Assembly (NCBI RefSeq): GCF_035989285.1
Contig: NZ_CP108513.1
Coordinates: forward strand, 8,928,001-8,992,000
DNA: 64,000 nt
Direction: 5' to 3'
From: Streptomyces sp. NBC_01235
GTDB lineage: Bacteria; Actinomycetota; Actinomycetes; Streptomycetales; Streptomycetaceae
Below, in pieces: positions 1 to 9,965 of this stretch. The number at the start of each line of letters is the position of its first letter. Position 1 is the first letter of the stretch. Made by a program: the position numbers and the translations under genes. The notes beneath the pieces are model-generated. The model was given only the letters and a program-made list of their open reading frames with translations, ran no database searches and was not told the origin of the DNA.

Positions 1-2
1 CG

Positions 3-362
3 GACGCCGTGGCCGACTCCTCGGCCGCGCTCGACCTCCCGGCCGTCGTCCGCCTCAAGGACGTCCATCTGCGCGGCCTGGTCCGGCTGCTGCGGGACGA
101 TCCTCATGTGCAGTCCTTCGCGGAGCGGGAGCTGGACGGGCTGCTGTGCGCGGCCGGGGACGACCTGCTCGCCGTGCTGCGGACCTACCTGGCCACCGGC
201 CGCAACAAGTCCCGCACCGCCCAGCTCCATCACGTCTCCCGGCCCGCACTGTACCGCCGGCTGGAGGCGATAGAGGGCCGGCTGGGCGTGGATCTCGACG
301 ACTTCGAACAGGCCGCATCGGTGCACATCGCGCTCCTCGCGCACGACGCGCAACGGGGCTGA
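3..362 (+). CDS. PucR-family regulator, C-terminal end (5' cut by window)
   Basis: Only the last 119 codons are visible; the frame is open through the left edge, so the start lies outside. The end of the protein carries a PucR-type C-terminal helix-turn-helix: a helix with LRTYLATGRNKSRTA, then a recognition-helix region around SRPALYRRLEAIEGRLG. In this family that domain (HTH_30) binds DNA and often controls purine or pyrimidine catabolic genes. The gene lies 179 nt upstream of, and in line with, beta-ureidopropionase, dihydropyrimidinase and an NCS1 permease, so local control of pyrimidine degradation is the natural inference. The effector domain cannot be judged because it is outside the window. 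Confidence 0.85.
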   Translation, partial: DAVADSSAALDLPAVVRLKDVHLRGLVRLLRDDPHVQSFAERELDGLLCAAGDDLLAVLRTYLATGRNKSRTAQLHHVSRPALYRRLEAIEGRLGVDLDDFEQAASVHIALLAHDAQRG

Positions 363-541
363 CCGCGCGCCGGGCAACAACCTCGAAACATGCAACGACC
401 AGGGAAAACGGTGGTGAAACATGGGCCCGGGAAGACGTGACACGGTGGCACGCCGGACGCCCGCAGGCGTGACACCGTGCAACTCAAAGCGGGCTCGGCG
501 GCTTCCTAGGCTCCTCGTACACCGAGCGACCGGAGGTCCCG

Positions 542-1384
542 ATGAGCAGAGTGATCCGTGCCGCCGTCTTCCAGACGGCCTGGACCGGCGACAAGGAATC
601 GATGATCCAGGTACACGAGCAGGCGGTGCGCGACGCGGCCGCGCAGGGTGCTCAGGTCCTGTGTTTCCAGGAGCTGTTCTACGGACCGTACTTCTGCCAG
701 GTCCAGGACCCGCAGTTCTACGAGTACGCCGAGCAGATCCCCGACGGCCCGATCGTCAAGCGTTTCCAGGCGCTGGCCAGGGAACACGGCATCGTCCTGG
801 TGCTGCCGATGTACGAGGAGGAGCAGCCGGGCGTCCTCTACAACACCGCCGCCGTGATCGACGCGGACGGTTCGTACCTCGGCAAGTACCGCAAGCACCA
901 CATCCCGCAGGTCAACGGTTTCTGGGAGAAGTTCTACTTCCGCCCGGGGAACGTGGGCTGGCCGGTCTTCGAGACGGCGGTCGGCAAGATCGGCGTCTAC
1001 ATCTGCTACGACCGCCACTTCCCGGAAGGCTGGCGCGCGCTGGGGCTGGAGGGCGCCGAGATCGTCTTCAACCCGTCGGCGACCTCACGTGGCCTGTCCG
1101 CGTACCTGTGGCAGCTGGAGCAGCCGGCGGCGGCCGTCGCCAACGAGTACTTCGTAGGCGCGATCAACCGGGTCGGCGTCGAGGAACTCGGCGACAACGA
1201 CTTCTACGGGACCTCGTACTTCGTGGACCCGGAGGCCCAGTTCGTCGGCGAGGTGGCGAGCGACAAGGAGACCGAACTCGTCGTCCGCGACCTCGACATG
1301 GCCAAGCTGCGCGAGGTCCGCGACCGCTGGCAGTTCTACCGGGACCGCCGTCCCGACGCATACCCCCCGCTCACCGCTCCGTAG
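542..1384 (+). CDS. Beta-ureidopropionase / N-carbamoyl amidohydrolase (nitrilase superfamily)
   Basis: A 280-aa nitrilase-superfamily enzyme. The catalytic triad is readable: Glu44 in FQELFYGPYF, Lys118 in GKYRKHHIP and Cys155 in VYICYDRHFPE. The family hydrolyses N-carbamoyl-beta-alanine (or related N-carbamoyl amines) to the amine, CO2 and ammonia. This is the last step of reductive pyrimidine breakdown. The ATG at 542 is preceded by GGAGG with good spacing. Dihydropyrimidinase starts 94 nt downstream, and its product is the substrate of this enzyme, which favours beta-ureidopropionase over N-carbamoylputrescine amidase. The protein is full length and cytoplasmic. N-carbamoyl-D-amino acid hydrolase remains a weaker alternative. 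Confidence 0.88.
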   Translation: MSRVIRAAVFQTAWTGDKESMIQVHEQAVRDAAAQGAQVLCFQELFYGPYFCQVQDPQFYEYAEQIPDGPIVKRFQALAREHGIVLVLPMYEEEQPGVLYNTAAVIDADGSYLGKYRKHHIPQVNGFWEKFYFRPGNVGWPVFETAVGKIGVYICYDRHFPEGWRALGLEGAEIVFNPSATSRGLSAYLWQLEQPAAAVANEYFVGAINRVGVEELGDNDFYGTSYFVDPEAQFVGEVASDKETELVVRDLDMAKLREVRDRWQFYRDRRPDAYPPLTAP

Positions 1385-1478
1385 CCGGCCGCGGCCGCCG
1401 CCGGTCCGGTGCACGGGGGCCGGACCGGCGGTACCGACCGACCCGCACACCAGTGTTGAGCACGGCAGGAGAGGGAGT

Positions 1479-2882
1479 ATGAGCAGCCGAACCGTCATCC
1501 GGGGTGGCCTCGTCATCACCGCGTCCGACGAGATCCACGCCGACGTCCTGATCGAGGACGGCCGTATCGCCGCACTCGCCGCCTCCGGCACCCCGGCCGC
1601 CGAGGCCTGGACCGCCGAGCGGGTTGTCGACGCCACCGGGAAGTACGTGATCCCGGGTGGGGTCGACGCCCACACCCACATGGAGCTGCCGTTCGGCGGC
1701 ACCTCCGCCTCCGACACCTTCGAAACCGGAACCCGGGCGGCCGCCTGGGGCGGTACGACGACCATCGTCGACTTCGCCGTGCAGAGCGTCGGGCACGGCC
1801 TGCGCGAGGGCCTGGACGCCTGGCACGCGAAGGCGGAGGGCAACTGCGCGATCGACTACGCCTTCCACATGATCGTCTCCGACGTGAACCAGGACACGCT
1901 CAAGGAGATGGACCTGCTGGTGGAGGAGGGCGTCACGTCCTTCAAGCAGTTCATGGCCTACCCCGGCGTCTTCTACAGCGACGACGGCCAGATCCTGCGC
2001 GCCATGCAGCGCTCCGCCGAGAACGGCGGACTGATCATGATGCACGCGGAAAACGGTATCGCCATCGACGTCCTGGTCGAGCAGGCGCTGGCGCGCGGCG
2101 AGACGGATCCGAGGTATCACGGCGAGGTCCGCAAGGCACTGCTGGAGGCCGAGGCCACCCACCGCGCCATCAAGCTCGCGCAGGTCGCGGGCGCTCCGCT
2201 GTACGTGGTGCACGTATCGGCGATGGAAGCGGTCGCGGAACTCGCCAGGGCACGCGACGAGGGGCTGAACGTCTTCGGCGAGACCTGCCCGCAGTACCTG
2301 TTCCTGTCGACGGACAATCTTGCCGAGCCCGACTTCGAGGGCTCGAAGTACGTGTGCAGCACCCCGCTGCGGCCGAAGGAGCACCAGGCCAAGCTGTGGC
2401 AGGGCCTCAGGACCAACGACCTCCAGGTCGTCTCCACCGATCACTGCCCCTTCTGCTTCGTGGGCCAGAAGGAGCTCGGCCGGGGCGACTTCTCGAAGAT
2501 CCCCAACGGTCTGCCGGGCGTCGAGAACCGCATGGACCTGCTCCACCAGGCCGTCGTCGACGGCCACATCAGCCGCCGCCGCTGGATCGAGATCGCCTGC
2601 GCCACCCCGGCCCGGATGTTCGGCATGTACCCGAAGAAGGGCACCATCGCCCCGGGTGCCGACGCCGATGTCGTCATCTACGACCCGCACGCCGAGCAGA
2701 CCGTCTCCGCCGAGACCCACCACATGAACGTCGACTACTCCGCGTACGAGGGCAAGCGCCTCACCGGCCGCGTCGAGACGGTCCTGTCGCGGGGCGAACT
2801 CGTCATCGACCAGCGGAAGTTTGCGGGGCGTGCCGGCCACGGCCTGTACACGCCCCGCTCAACTTGCCAGTACCTCCAATGA
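1479..2882 (+). CDS. hydA: Dihydropyrimidinase (D-hydantoinase)
   Basis: A 467-aa cyclic amidohydrolase. It shows the binuclear-metal ligands of the family: His65 and His67 in DAHTHMELPF, the lysine to be carboxylated near residue 156 in TSFKQFMAYPG, histidines in MMHAENG and HVSAM, and Asp321 in STDHCPF. It opens 5,6-dihydrouracil or dihydrothymine to N-carbamoyl-beta-amino acids and often also acts on hydantoins. The start has AGGAGAGGG just upstream. It sits between beta-ureidopropionase and an LLM oxidoreductase in the same direction, consistent with one catabolic operon. Length and motifs are normal for the family. Confidence 0.93.
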   Translation: MSSRTVIRGGLVITASDEIHADVLIEDGRIAALAASGTPAAEAWTAERVVDATGKYVIPGGVDAHTHMELPFGGTSASDTFETGTRAAAWGGTTTIVDFAVQSVGHGLREGLDAWHAKAEGNCAIDYAFHMIVSDVNQDTLKEMDLLVEEGVTSFKQFMAYPGVFYSDDGQILRAMQRSAENGGLIMMHAENGIAIDVLVEQALARGETDPRYHGEVRKALLEAEATHRAIKLAQVAGAPLYVVHVSAMEAVAELARARDEGLNVFGETCPQYLFLSTDNLAEPDFEGSKYVCSTPLRPKEHQAKLWQGLRTNDLQVVSTDHCPFCFVGQKELGRGDFSKIPNGLPGVENRMDLLHQAVVDGHISRRRWIEIACATPARMFGMYPKKGTIAPGADADVVIYDPHAEQTVSAETHHMNVDYSAYEGKRLTGRVETVLSRGELVIDQRKFAGRAGHGLYTPRSTCQYLQ

Positions 2883-3022
2883 GGTGCCGCCGCAGCAACT
2901 GGGAGCAGCACACGTGACTCCGCCCCCTCGATGAGGGAGCTTCCAATCCGAAGATTGCGGTCCAGCCCGAACCGGCCCTTTACGGGGCGAAAGAACGCTA
3001 CCAGACCAGTGCAAGGAGACCG

Positions 3023-4042
3023 ATGGACTTCGGACTTGTCCTCCAGACCGACCCCCCTGCCTCCCGCGTCGTCAGCCTGATGAAGCGTGCCGAGCGCAAC
3101 GGCTTCAGCTACGGCTGGACCTTCGACTCCGCCGTGCTCTGGCAGGAACCGTTCGTGATCTACAGTCAGATCCTGGCGAACACCAGCAGGTTGACGGTCG
3201 GCCCGATGGTGACGAACCCCGGCACCCGCACCTGGGAGGTCACCGCCTCCACCTTCGCCACCCTCAACGACATGTTCGGCAACCGCACGGTGTGCGGCAT
3301 CGGCCGCGGCGACTCCGCGATGCGCGTCGCCGGCCGCGCCCCGAACACCCTCGCCCGGATCAGCGAGGCCATGAAGGTCATCCGTGCGCTCGGCTCCGGC
3401 CAGGAGGCCGACCTCGGCGGTACGGTCGTCAGGTTCCCCTGGATCAAGGAGGACGCCCGACTCCCGGTCTGGATGGCCGCGTACGGCCCCAAGGCGCTGA
3501 AGATGACCGGCGAGGAGGCCGACGGCTTCATCCTCCAGCTGGCCGACCTGTACCTGACCGAGTACATGGTGAAGGCAGTCAAGGACGCGGCCGTCGCCGC
3601 CGGCCGTGACCCGTCCGAGGTGAAGATCTGCGTCGCCGCCCCGGCCTACGTCACCGAGGACGACTCGCCCGAGGCGCTCGCCCACGCCCGCAACCAGTGC
3701 CGGTGGTTCGGCGGGATGGTCGGCAACCACGTCGCCGACCTGGTGTCCAAGTACGGCGAGCACTCCTCCCAGGTCCCCGAGGAACTCACCGACTACATCA
3801 AGGCACGCCAGGGGTACGACTACTCGCACCACGGACGCAGCGACAACCCCGACACCGAGTTCGTGCCCGACGAGATCGTCGACCGGTTCTGCCTCATCGG
3901 ACCCGTCGAGAAGCACATCGAGAAGCTGAACGCCCTGCGCGAGCTGGGCGTCGACCAGTTCGCGGTCTACGACATGCACGACGCGCAGGAGAAGGTCATC
4001 GACGCGTACGGCACGACGGTGATCCCGGCCATGAACGGCTGA
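3023..4042 (+). CDS. LLM-class F420-dependent oxidoreductase (TIGR03842-like)
   Basis: A 339-aa luciferase-like TIM-barrel protein. The start MDFGLVLQTDPPASRVV, the VTNPGTRTWEVTAS strand and GIGRGDSAMRVAGRAP fit the F420-dependent branch of the family. An AAGGAGA site lies just ahead of the ATG. It sits 140 nt after dihydropyrimidinase and 127 nt before an NCS1 permease. No dihydropyrimidine dehydrogenase is visible in the window, so a role in reducing the pyrimidine ring is possible by context but not shown. A flavin-dependent monooxygenase role cannot be excluded from sequence alone. Confidence 0.85.
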   Translation: MDFGLVLQTDPPASRVVSLMKRAERNGFSYGWTFDSAVLWQEPFVIYSQILANTSRLTVGPMVTNPGTRTWEVTASTFATLNDMFGNRTVCGIGRGDSAMRVAGRAPNTLARISEAMKVIRALGSGQEADLGGTVVRFPWIKEDARLPVWMAAYGPKALKMTGEEADGFILQLADLYLTEYMVKAVKDAAVAAGRDPSEVKICVAAPAYVTEDDSPEALAHARNQCRWFGGMVGNHVADLVSKYGEHSSQVPEELTDYIKARQGYDYSHHGRSDNPDTEFVPDEIVDRFCLIGPVEKHIEKLNALRELGVDQFAVYDMHDAQEKVIDAYGTTVIPAMNG

Positions 4043-4089
4043 CTGACCCCTCCCCAGGATCGACTCCCCATCCCCCCACTCCAGTTCTC

Positions 4090-4114
4090 CCCTCCCCGCC
4101 GCCTGGGGGGAGGG
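4090..4114 (+). terminator. Weak hairpin after the LLM oxidoreductase
   Basis: An 8-bp stem (CCCTCCCC pairing with GGGGAGGG) with a 9-nt loop lies 48 nt after the LLM stop codon. There is no T-run. It may only attenuate read-through into the permease gene. Confidence 0.3.
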
Positions 4115-4169
4115 GGCCGGAGACCCGCACGGCCTTTCCGGATCCGCCCCTCGTTTGATTGGCCTGCCC

Positions 4170-5699
<1,530 letters not shown>

Positions 5700-5714
5700 G
5701 CGTGGTGGAAGGGG

Positions 5715-5748
5715 ACGGCCGGAGGAGCAGCTGAGCTCCTCCGGCCGT
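5715..5748. terminator. Bidirectional terminator between permease and lipoprotein genes
   Basis: A perfect 14-bp stem (arms 5715-5728 and 5735-5748, 6-nt loop) followed by TTT lies between two convergent genes, 15 nt from each stop codon. It can serve both strands. Confidence 0.85.
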
Positions 5749-5762
5749 TTCGCGTTCGCGGG

Positions 5763-6440
5763 TCAGCTCTTCGTGCCGCTCCGGCCGTTCTGCAGGGCCG
5801 CCACGGCTTCCTTCGCGGCCTTGATCGCGCCCTTGTTGATCTCGTCGGTGCCGGGCGCCTTCTTCGACTCGAAGTCGCTGCCGTTGTAGTTGACGACCAC
5901 CAGCGCGTTGGACACCCGGGCGATGACGACGCCCTCCCGGGTCTGCTGCTTGTCCTCCGTCGTGAGGTTCACCACGGAGTAGGCCTCGTTCCCGAGCCCC
6001 GGGACCGCCCCGCCGCCGCTCTTCTCCCCGATGCGGTCCTTGTACGAACTCTGTGCCGCCCCGTCCGAATCGGTGATCTCGAACGAGATGTCGAGCCACC
6101 GGTAGTCGTACCCCTTGAGCGCGTTCCAGGAGCAGGTGCGGCGCAGGTCGGCGTCCGTCGACGGGATCTCCTTGCCCGCGGTCTTGGCGCCCGGCACGAG
6201 CGCGGTGACCGTCTTCGCGGCCACGCTGGTGCAGGGGGCGGGCGCGGCGGCGTACGTCTTGGACACGGCTGTGGAGGAGGGGCTCGACGCCTTCTCGGAC
6301 TGGGTCTTCTGTGTGTCCTTGGCCGCGGTGTCCTGTGTTTCGGTGAGCGGGCCGGACGTGAGCGCCCAGCCCGCGCAGGCCAGCACGGCCACCGGGGACA
6401 GGCGCGCGGTGAGGGCGAGCGGCAGTGGGAGAGAGCGCAC
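5763..6440 (-). CDS. Putative secreted lipoprotein, DUF3558-like
   Basis: About 225 aa from the GTG at 6440. The N-terminus MRSLPLPLALTARLSP is followed by a hydrophobic stretch ending VAVLACAG, which reads as a signal peptide with a possible lipobox cysteine. A Ser/Thr/Lys-rich linker follows, and then a globular domain with two spaced cysteines (APCTSV and RRTCSWN) as in DUF3558-type mycobacterial and actinobacterial lipoproteins. An earlier ATG at 6506 in the same frame would bury the signal peptide, so I prefer 6440. It is convergent with the permease. No enzymatic role can be assigned. Confidence 0.65.
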   Translation of the reverse strand: MRSLPLPLALTARLSPVAVLACAGWALTSGPLTETQDTAAKDTQKTQSEKASSPSSTAVSKTYAAAPAPCTSVAAKTVTALVPGAKTAGKEIPSTDADLRRTCSWNALKGYDYRWLDISFEITDSDGAAQSSYKDRIGEKSGGGAVPGLGNEAYSVVNLTTEDKQQTREGVVIARVSNALVVVNYNGSDFESKKAPGTDEINKGAIKAAKEAVAALQNGRSGTKS

Positions 6441-6704
6441 GGCGCACTTTCGTGGGGGATGGTGCGGACGACGGTCCGCGATGCGGACGGGGGACGCCAG
6501 TGTCACACGACTCCCTGTGGGGAGGAAGCGAAAACTCGCTCCGTGGCGGTGCGGTGACGAAGGGGCCCGGCCCTACTGGGACATCACGGTGCTTCATGGG
6601 GCATAGGGGCGGGACGGGCGCACGGGGTCGAGTGATCGCCACCCGGCGCGGTGGGGGCGTGCGTACGATCGCGAGACCGGCCGTCGTGAGTTGAGGAGCC
6701 CTGC

Positions 6705-8531
6705 GTGTTCACCACCCGACCCACCCTCCAGGGCACGTTCGGCATGGTGTCCTCCACGCACTGGCTGGCCTCCCAGTCGGCGATGGCCGTCCTGGAGGAC
6801 GGTGGCAACGCCTACGACGCCGCGGTGGCCGGCGCCTTCGTCCTGCACGTCGTCGAACCGCACCTCAACGGTCCCGCCGGTGAGGTGCCCATCCTGCTCG
6901 CCCCGGCGGACGGCGAGGTGCGGGTGCTGTGCGGGCAGGGGGTGGCGCCGGCGGGCGCGACGGTCGCGCACTACCGGGGGCTGGGCCTGGAGCTCGTACC
7001 CGGCACCGGACCGCTCGCCGCCGCCGTGCCCGGCGCGTTCGACGCCTGGATGCTCCTGCTGCGCGACCACGGCACCAAGTCCCTTGCCGACGTGCTGAAG
7101 TACGCCATCGGGTACGCCGAGCACGGGCACGCGCCCGTGGAGAACGTCGGCGCGACCGTGGCGACCGTACGGGAACTGTTCGAGACGGAATGGACCTCCT
7201 CGGCGGAGGTGTACCTGCCGGGCGGGAAGCCGCCGCGGACCGGCGAGCTGCTGCGCAACCCCGCCCTCGCGGCCACCTGGAAGCGACTGCTCGCCGAGAC
7301 CGCCGGGGCGGGCGATAGGGAGGCGCGGATCGAGGCCGCGCGGGAGGTGTGGCGGACCGGGTTCGTCGCCGAGGCGCTGGTCCGGCAGGCCTCCCGGCCC
7401 ACCCTGGACACCAGCGGCGAGCGCCACACCGGCACGCTCGCGGACGCCGACCTCGCCGGCTGGTCCGCGACCTACGAGGCGCCGGCGACCTACGAGTGGA
7501 ACGGCTGGACGGTGTGCAAGGCCGGCCCCTGGAGCCAGGGCCCGGCCTTCCTCCAGCAGCTCGCCCTGCTTCCGCCCGAGCTGCCCGCGTACGGCTCCGC
7601 CGACTACGTCCATCTGCTGATCGAGGGCTGCAAGCTCGCCATGGCCGACCGCGAGGCCTGGTACGGCGACGCGGCCGAGGTCCCGCTCGGCGAGCTGCTC
7701 GACGCCGGCTACAACGCGGACCGGCGAGGGCTGATCGGCGACAAGGCGTCGTACGAGCTGCGGCCCGGCAGCCCCGGTGGGCGCACTCCGCGGCTGAGCG
7801 CGCACGCGTACGTGGTCGCGAGCGACGACCCCGTTTTCAACCCGATGGGCGCGGGTGAGCCGACGGTCGCCAAGGGACCGGCCTCGCCGGTGCCCGGGGA
7901 GCCGGAGGTGACCGGAGACGGGCTCACCCGGGGCGACACCTGTCATCTCGACGTCGTCGACCGCTGGGGCAACATGGTCGCGGCCACGCCCAGCGGCGGC
8001 TGGCTGCAGTCCAACCCGGTCGTGCCCGAGCTGGGCTTCCCGCTCGGCAGCCGGTTGCAGATGACCTGGCTGGAGGAGGACCTGCCGAACTCGCTGACGC
8101 CCGGCCGCCGCCCGCGCACCACCCTCACCCCCTCGATCGCGCTGCGCGACGGAGTGCCGGTGCTGGCGTTCGGCACACCCGGGGGCGACCAGCAGGACCA
8201 GTGGCAGCTGCACTTCTTCCTGGCCGTCGCCCTGCGCGCGCGGGTGCGCGGCGGCCTCGACCTCCAAGGTGCGATCGACGCCCCGAACTGGCACAACGAC
8301 GCCTTCCCCGGTTCCTTCTACCCGCGCGGCATGCGGCCGGGCAGCGTCACCATGGAGTCCCGCACCCCGGCGGAGGTGGTGGAGGAGCTGCGGCGGCGCG
8401 GCCATGACGTCACCGTCGGCGACCCGTGGTCCGAGGGGCGGCTGTGCGCGGTGGCCCGCGACCCGGCGACCGGGATCCTCTCGGCGGCCGCGAACCCGCG
8501 CGGGATGCAGGGGTACGCGGTGGGCCGCTGA
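6705..8531 (+). CDS. Gamma-glutamyltransferase-family Ntn hydrolase
   Basis: A 608-aa member of the gamma-glutamyltranspeptidase / glutaryl-7-ACA acylase family. The heavy-chain start MVSSTHWLASQSAMAVLEDGG with GNAYDAAVAGAF is typical. The maturation and catalytic point reads GDTCHLDVVDRWGN, where family members have TTH: the nucleophilic Thr is kept and the second Thr is Cys. The late PNWHNDAFPGSFYPRG and GYAVGR segments are also family-like. No signal peptide is seen, so a cytoplasmic enzyme is likely, unlike classical exported GGT. The GTG start has GAGGAG 7 nt upstream. The substrate is unknown. Confidence 0.88.
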   Translation: MFTTRPTLQGTFGMVSSTHWLASQSAMAVLEDGGNAYDAAVAGAFVLHVVEPHLNGPAGEVPILLAPADGEVRVLCGQGVAPAGATVAHYRGLGLELVPGTGPLAAAVPGAFDAWMLLLRDHGTKSLADVLKYAIGYAEHGHAPVENVGATVATVRELFETEWTSSAEVYLPGGKPPRTGELLRNPALAATWKRLLAETAGAGDREARIEAAREVWRTGFVAEALVRQASRPTLDTSGERHTGTLADADLAGWSATYEAPATYEWNGWTVCKAGPWSQGPAFLQQLALLPPELPAYGSADYVHLLIEGCKLAMADREAWYGDAAEVPLGELLDAGYNADRRGLIGDKASYELRPGSPGGRTPRLSAHAYVVASDDPVFNPMGAGEPTVAKGPASPVPGEPEVTGDGLTRGDTCHLDVVDRWGNMVAATPSGGWLQSNPVVPELGFPLGSRLQMTWLEEDLPNSLTPGRRPRTTLTPSIALRDGVPVLAFGTPGGDQQDQWQLHFFLAVALRARVRGGLDLQGAIDAPNWHNDAFPGSFYPRGMRPGSVTMESRTPAEVVEELRRRGHDVTVGDPWSEGRLCAVARDPATGILSAAANPRGMQGYAVGR

Positions 8532-8616
8532 CCGCACGCCCGGTTCTTCATCCCGATTCCATCCGGTGTGCACCGGCGGGGTGGGGATTGTCAGTGGGGC
8601 GTGCTCTCATGGAGGC

Positions 8617-9480
8617 ATGATCGAAGACACGGAAACCATCGACGAGTTTCTCGCCCGCCACTCGGCCGACGTGGAGGAGGCGGTCCGCAAGGCCGCCGCG
8701 GCCGAGATCATGCCCCGCTTCCGCCAGCTCGCCGCGCACGAGGTCGACCAGAAGAACGGCCCGCACGACCTGGTGACGGACGCCGACCGCAATGCCGAAC
8801 TGTTCCTCACGGAGGTCCTCGGCGCCCTCCTGCCCGGCTCGGTGGTCGTGGGCGAGGAGGCGGTGCACGCCAACCCGGCGACGTACGAGGCGATACAGGG
8901 CGACGCGCCGGTCTGGATCGTCGACCCCGTCGACGGGACACGGCAGTTCGTGCACGGTGACGACGGCTTCTGCACCCTGGTCGCCCTCGCCCGCCACGGC
9001 GTCCTGCACGCCTCCTGGACGTTCGCTCCGGCCCGCGGCCAGCTGGCCACGGCCGTCCGCGGCGGCGGTGCCTTCCTGGACGGCGAGCGCCTGTTCGCCG
9101 GCCCGCCCGAACCCGGCCGCGATCTGGCGGTGGCCACCTCCCACCCCGACTACACGACCGACGAGCAGAAGCGCGCCCTGCTGGCGCTGTGGACGGACGG
9201 GGTCGCACCGCGCGCGTGCGGATCGGCCGGACTGGAGTATCTGGCCATCGCCCGGGGCGAGCTGGACGCGACGGCCTTCTCCTGGGAGGCGGCCTGGGAC
9301 CACGCGGCCGGACTGCTGCTGGTCGAGGAGGCGGGCGGCGCCCACCTCACCCTCACCGGCGAGCCGTTCCGCATCACGGGCGGCAACTCCCTGCCGTTCA
9401 CGGCGGCCAGGGACACGGCGACGGCCCGCCGGGTGGCGGAACTGCTCTCGGGCGCGGAGTTGCTGACGTGGCCTCGGTGA
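8617..9480 (+). CDS. Inositol-monophosphatase-family phosphatase
   Basis: A 287-aa protein with all the lithium-sensitive phosphatase motifs in order: DLVTDADRNAELF, GEEAV, WIVDPVDGTRQFVHG and, near the C-terminus, AWDHAAGLLLVEEAGG. These supply the metal-binding Glu and Asp residues. Streptomyces members act on inositol phosphate, histidinol phosphate or sugar phosphates, and sequence alone does not choose among them. The ATG at 8617 has GGAGG only one base upstream, too close to be used, so an in-frame GTG at 8581 or leaderless initiation is possible. Confidence 0.85.
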   Translation: MIEDTETIDEFLARHSADVEEAVRKAAAAEIMPRFRQLAAHEVDQKNGPHDLVTDADRNAELFLTEVLGALLPGSVVVGEEAVHANPATYEAIQGDAPVWIVDPVDGTRQFVHGDDGFCTLVALARHGVLHASWTFAPARGQLATAVRGGGAFLDGERLFAGPPEPGRDLAVATSHPDYTTDEQKRALLALWTDGVAPRACGSAGLEYLAIARGELDATAFSWEAAWDHAAGLLLVEEAGGAHLTLTGEPFRITGGNSLPFTAARDTATARRVAELLSGAELLTWPR

Positions 9481-9523
9481 CGTGACGCGATGAAGTGGCG
9501 CGGTGACGCGGCACGGCGGTGGG

Positions 9524-9785
9524 ACGACTCCTGAGCACGGTGGGGCGGCTCCTGTCGCGCGGCCCCCGCGACACGGTGGGCGGCTCCGGTGAAATGACGG
9601 GGCCGGCACCGGCAAGTGGTGGGGGCGGGCCCTGCGGCACGGTGAGGCGGCCCCTGCCCGGTCGGGGTGGCCCCGAAGGGGACCGGGGGAGGGGCGCGGT
9701 ACTCGGACCAGGTCAGGCAACTCCTGAGGGGCGAGGCAGTACCGGACGCTTGCTCCAGCTCCTGACAGGCCGAGCAGCTCCTGGC
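9524..9785 (+). repeat. Degenerate short direct repeats in a non-coding stretch
   Basis: The 485-nt interval between the phosphatase and the FAD oxidoreductase has no convincing gene. It contains about seven loosely spaced copies of a GCRRCTCCTG-like decamer (near 9523, 9546, 9576, 9644, 9716, 9754 and 9773), several preceded by GCACGGTG. This looks like a decayed tandem array. Confidence 0.45.
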
Positions 9786-9965
9786 CCCGAGGCGGATGCC
9801 CGATGCCGAGGGCGGCGGGCCGCTGAAGCGTCGGGGGCCGCCCGGGCGAACGAGGCTCACGGGTGGTTCGAGGACACCGCGCCGCAGGCGTTGTCGTACC
9901 ACCGGCATATCCTGACTCCGGGGGCCGCCGGTCTACGGAGGTCACCGGCTGACGAAGGGGTCGAA

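Noticed and set aside
8924..8939. ACCCCGTCGACGGGAC, close to the cluster palindrome
   Set aside because: It lies inside the phosphatase gene and is dictated by the conserved Asp-Pro-Val-Asp-Gly-Thr codons, so it is not evidence for a regulatory site.
9519..9965. Upstream extension of the FAD oxidoreductase reading frame by about 150 codons
   Set aside because: The sequence is repetitive and Gly/Arg-rich, the Rossmann motif should be near the N-terminus, and the GTG at 9966 has a good ribosome site.
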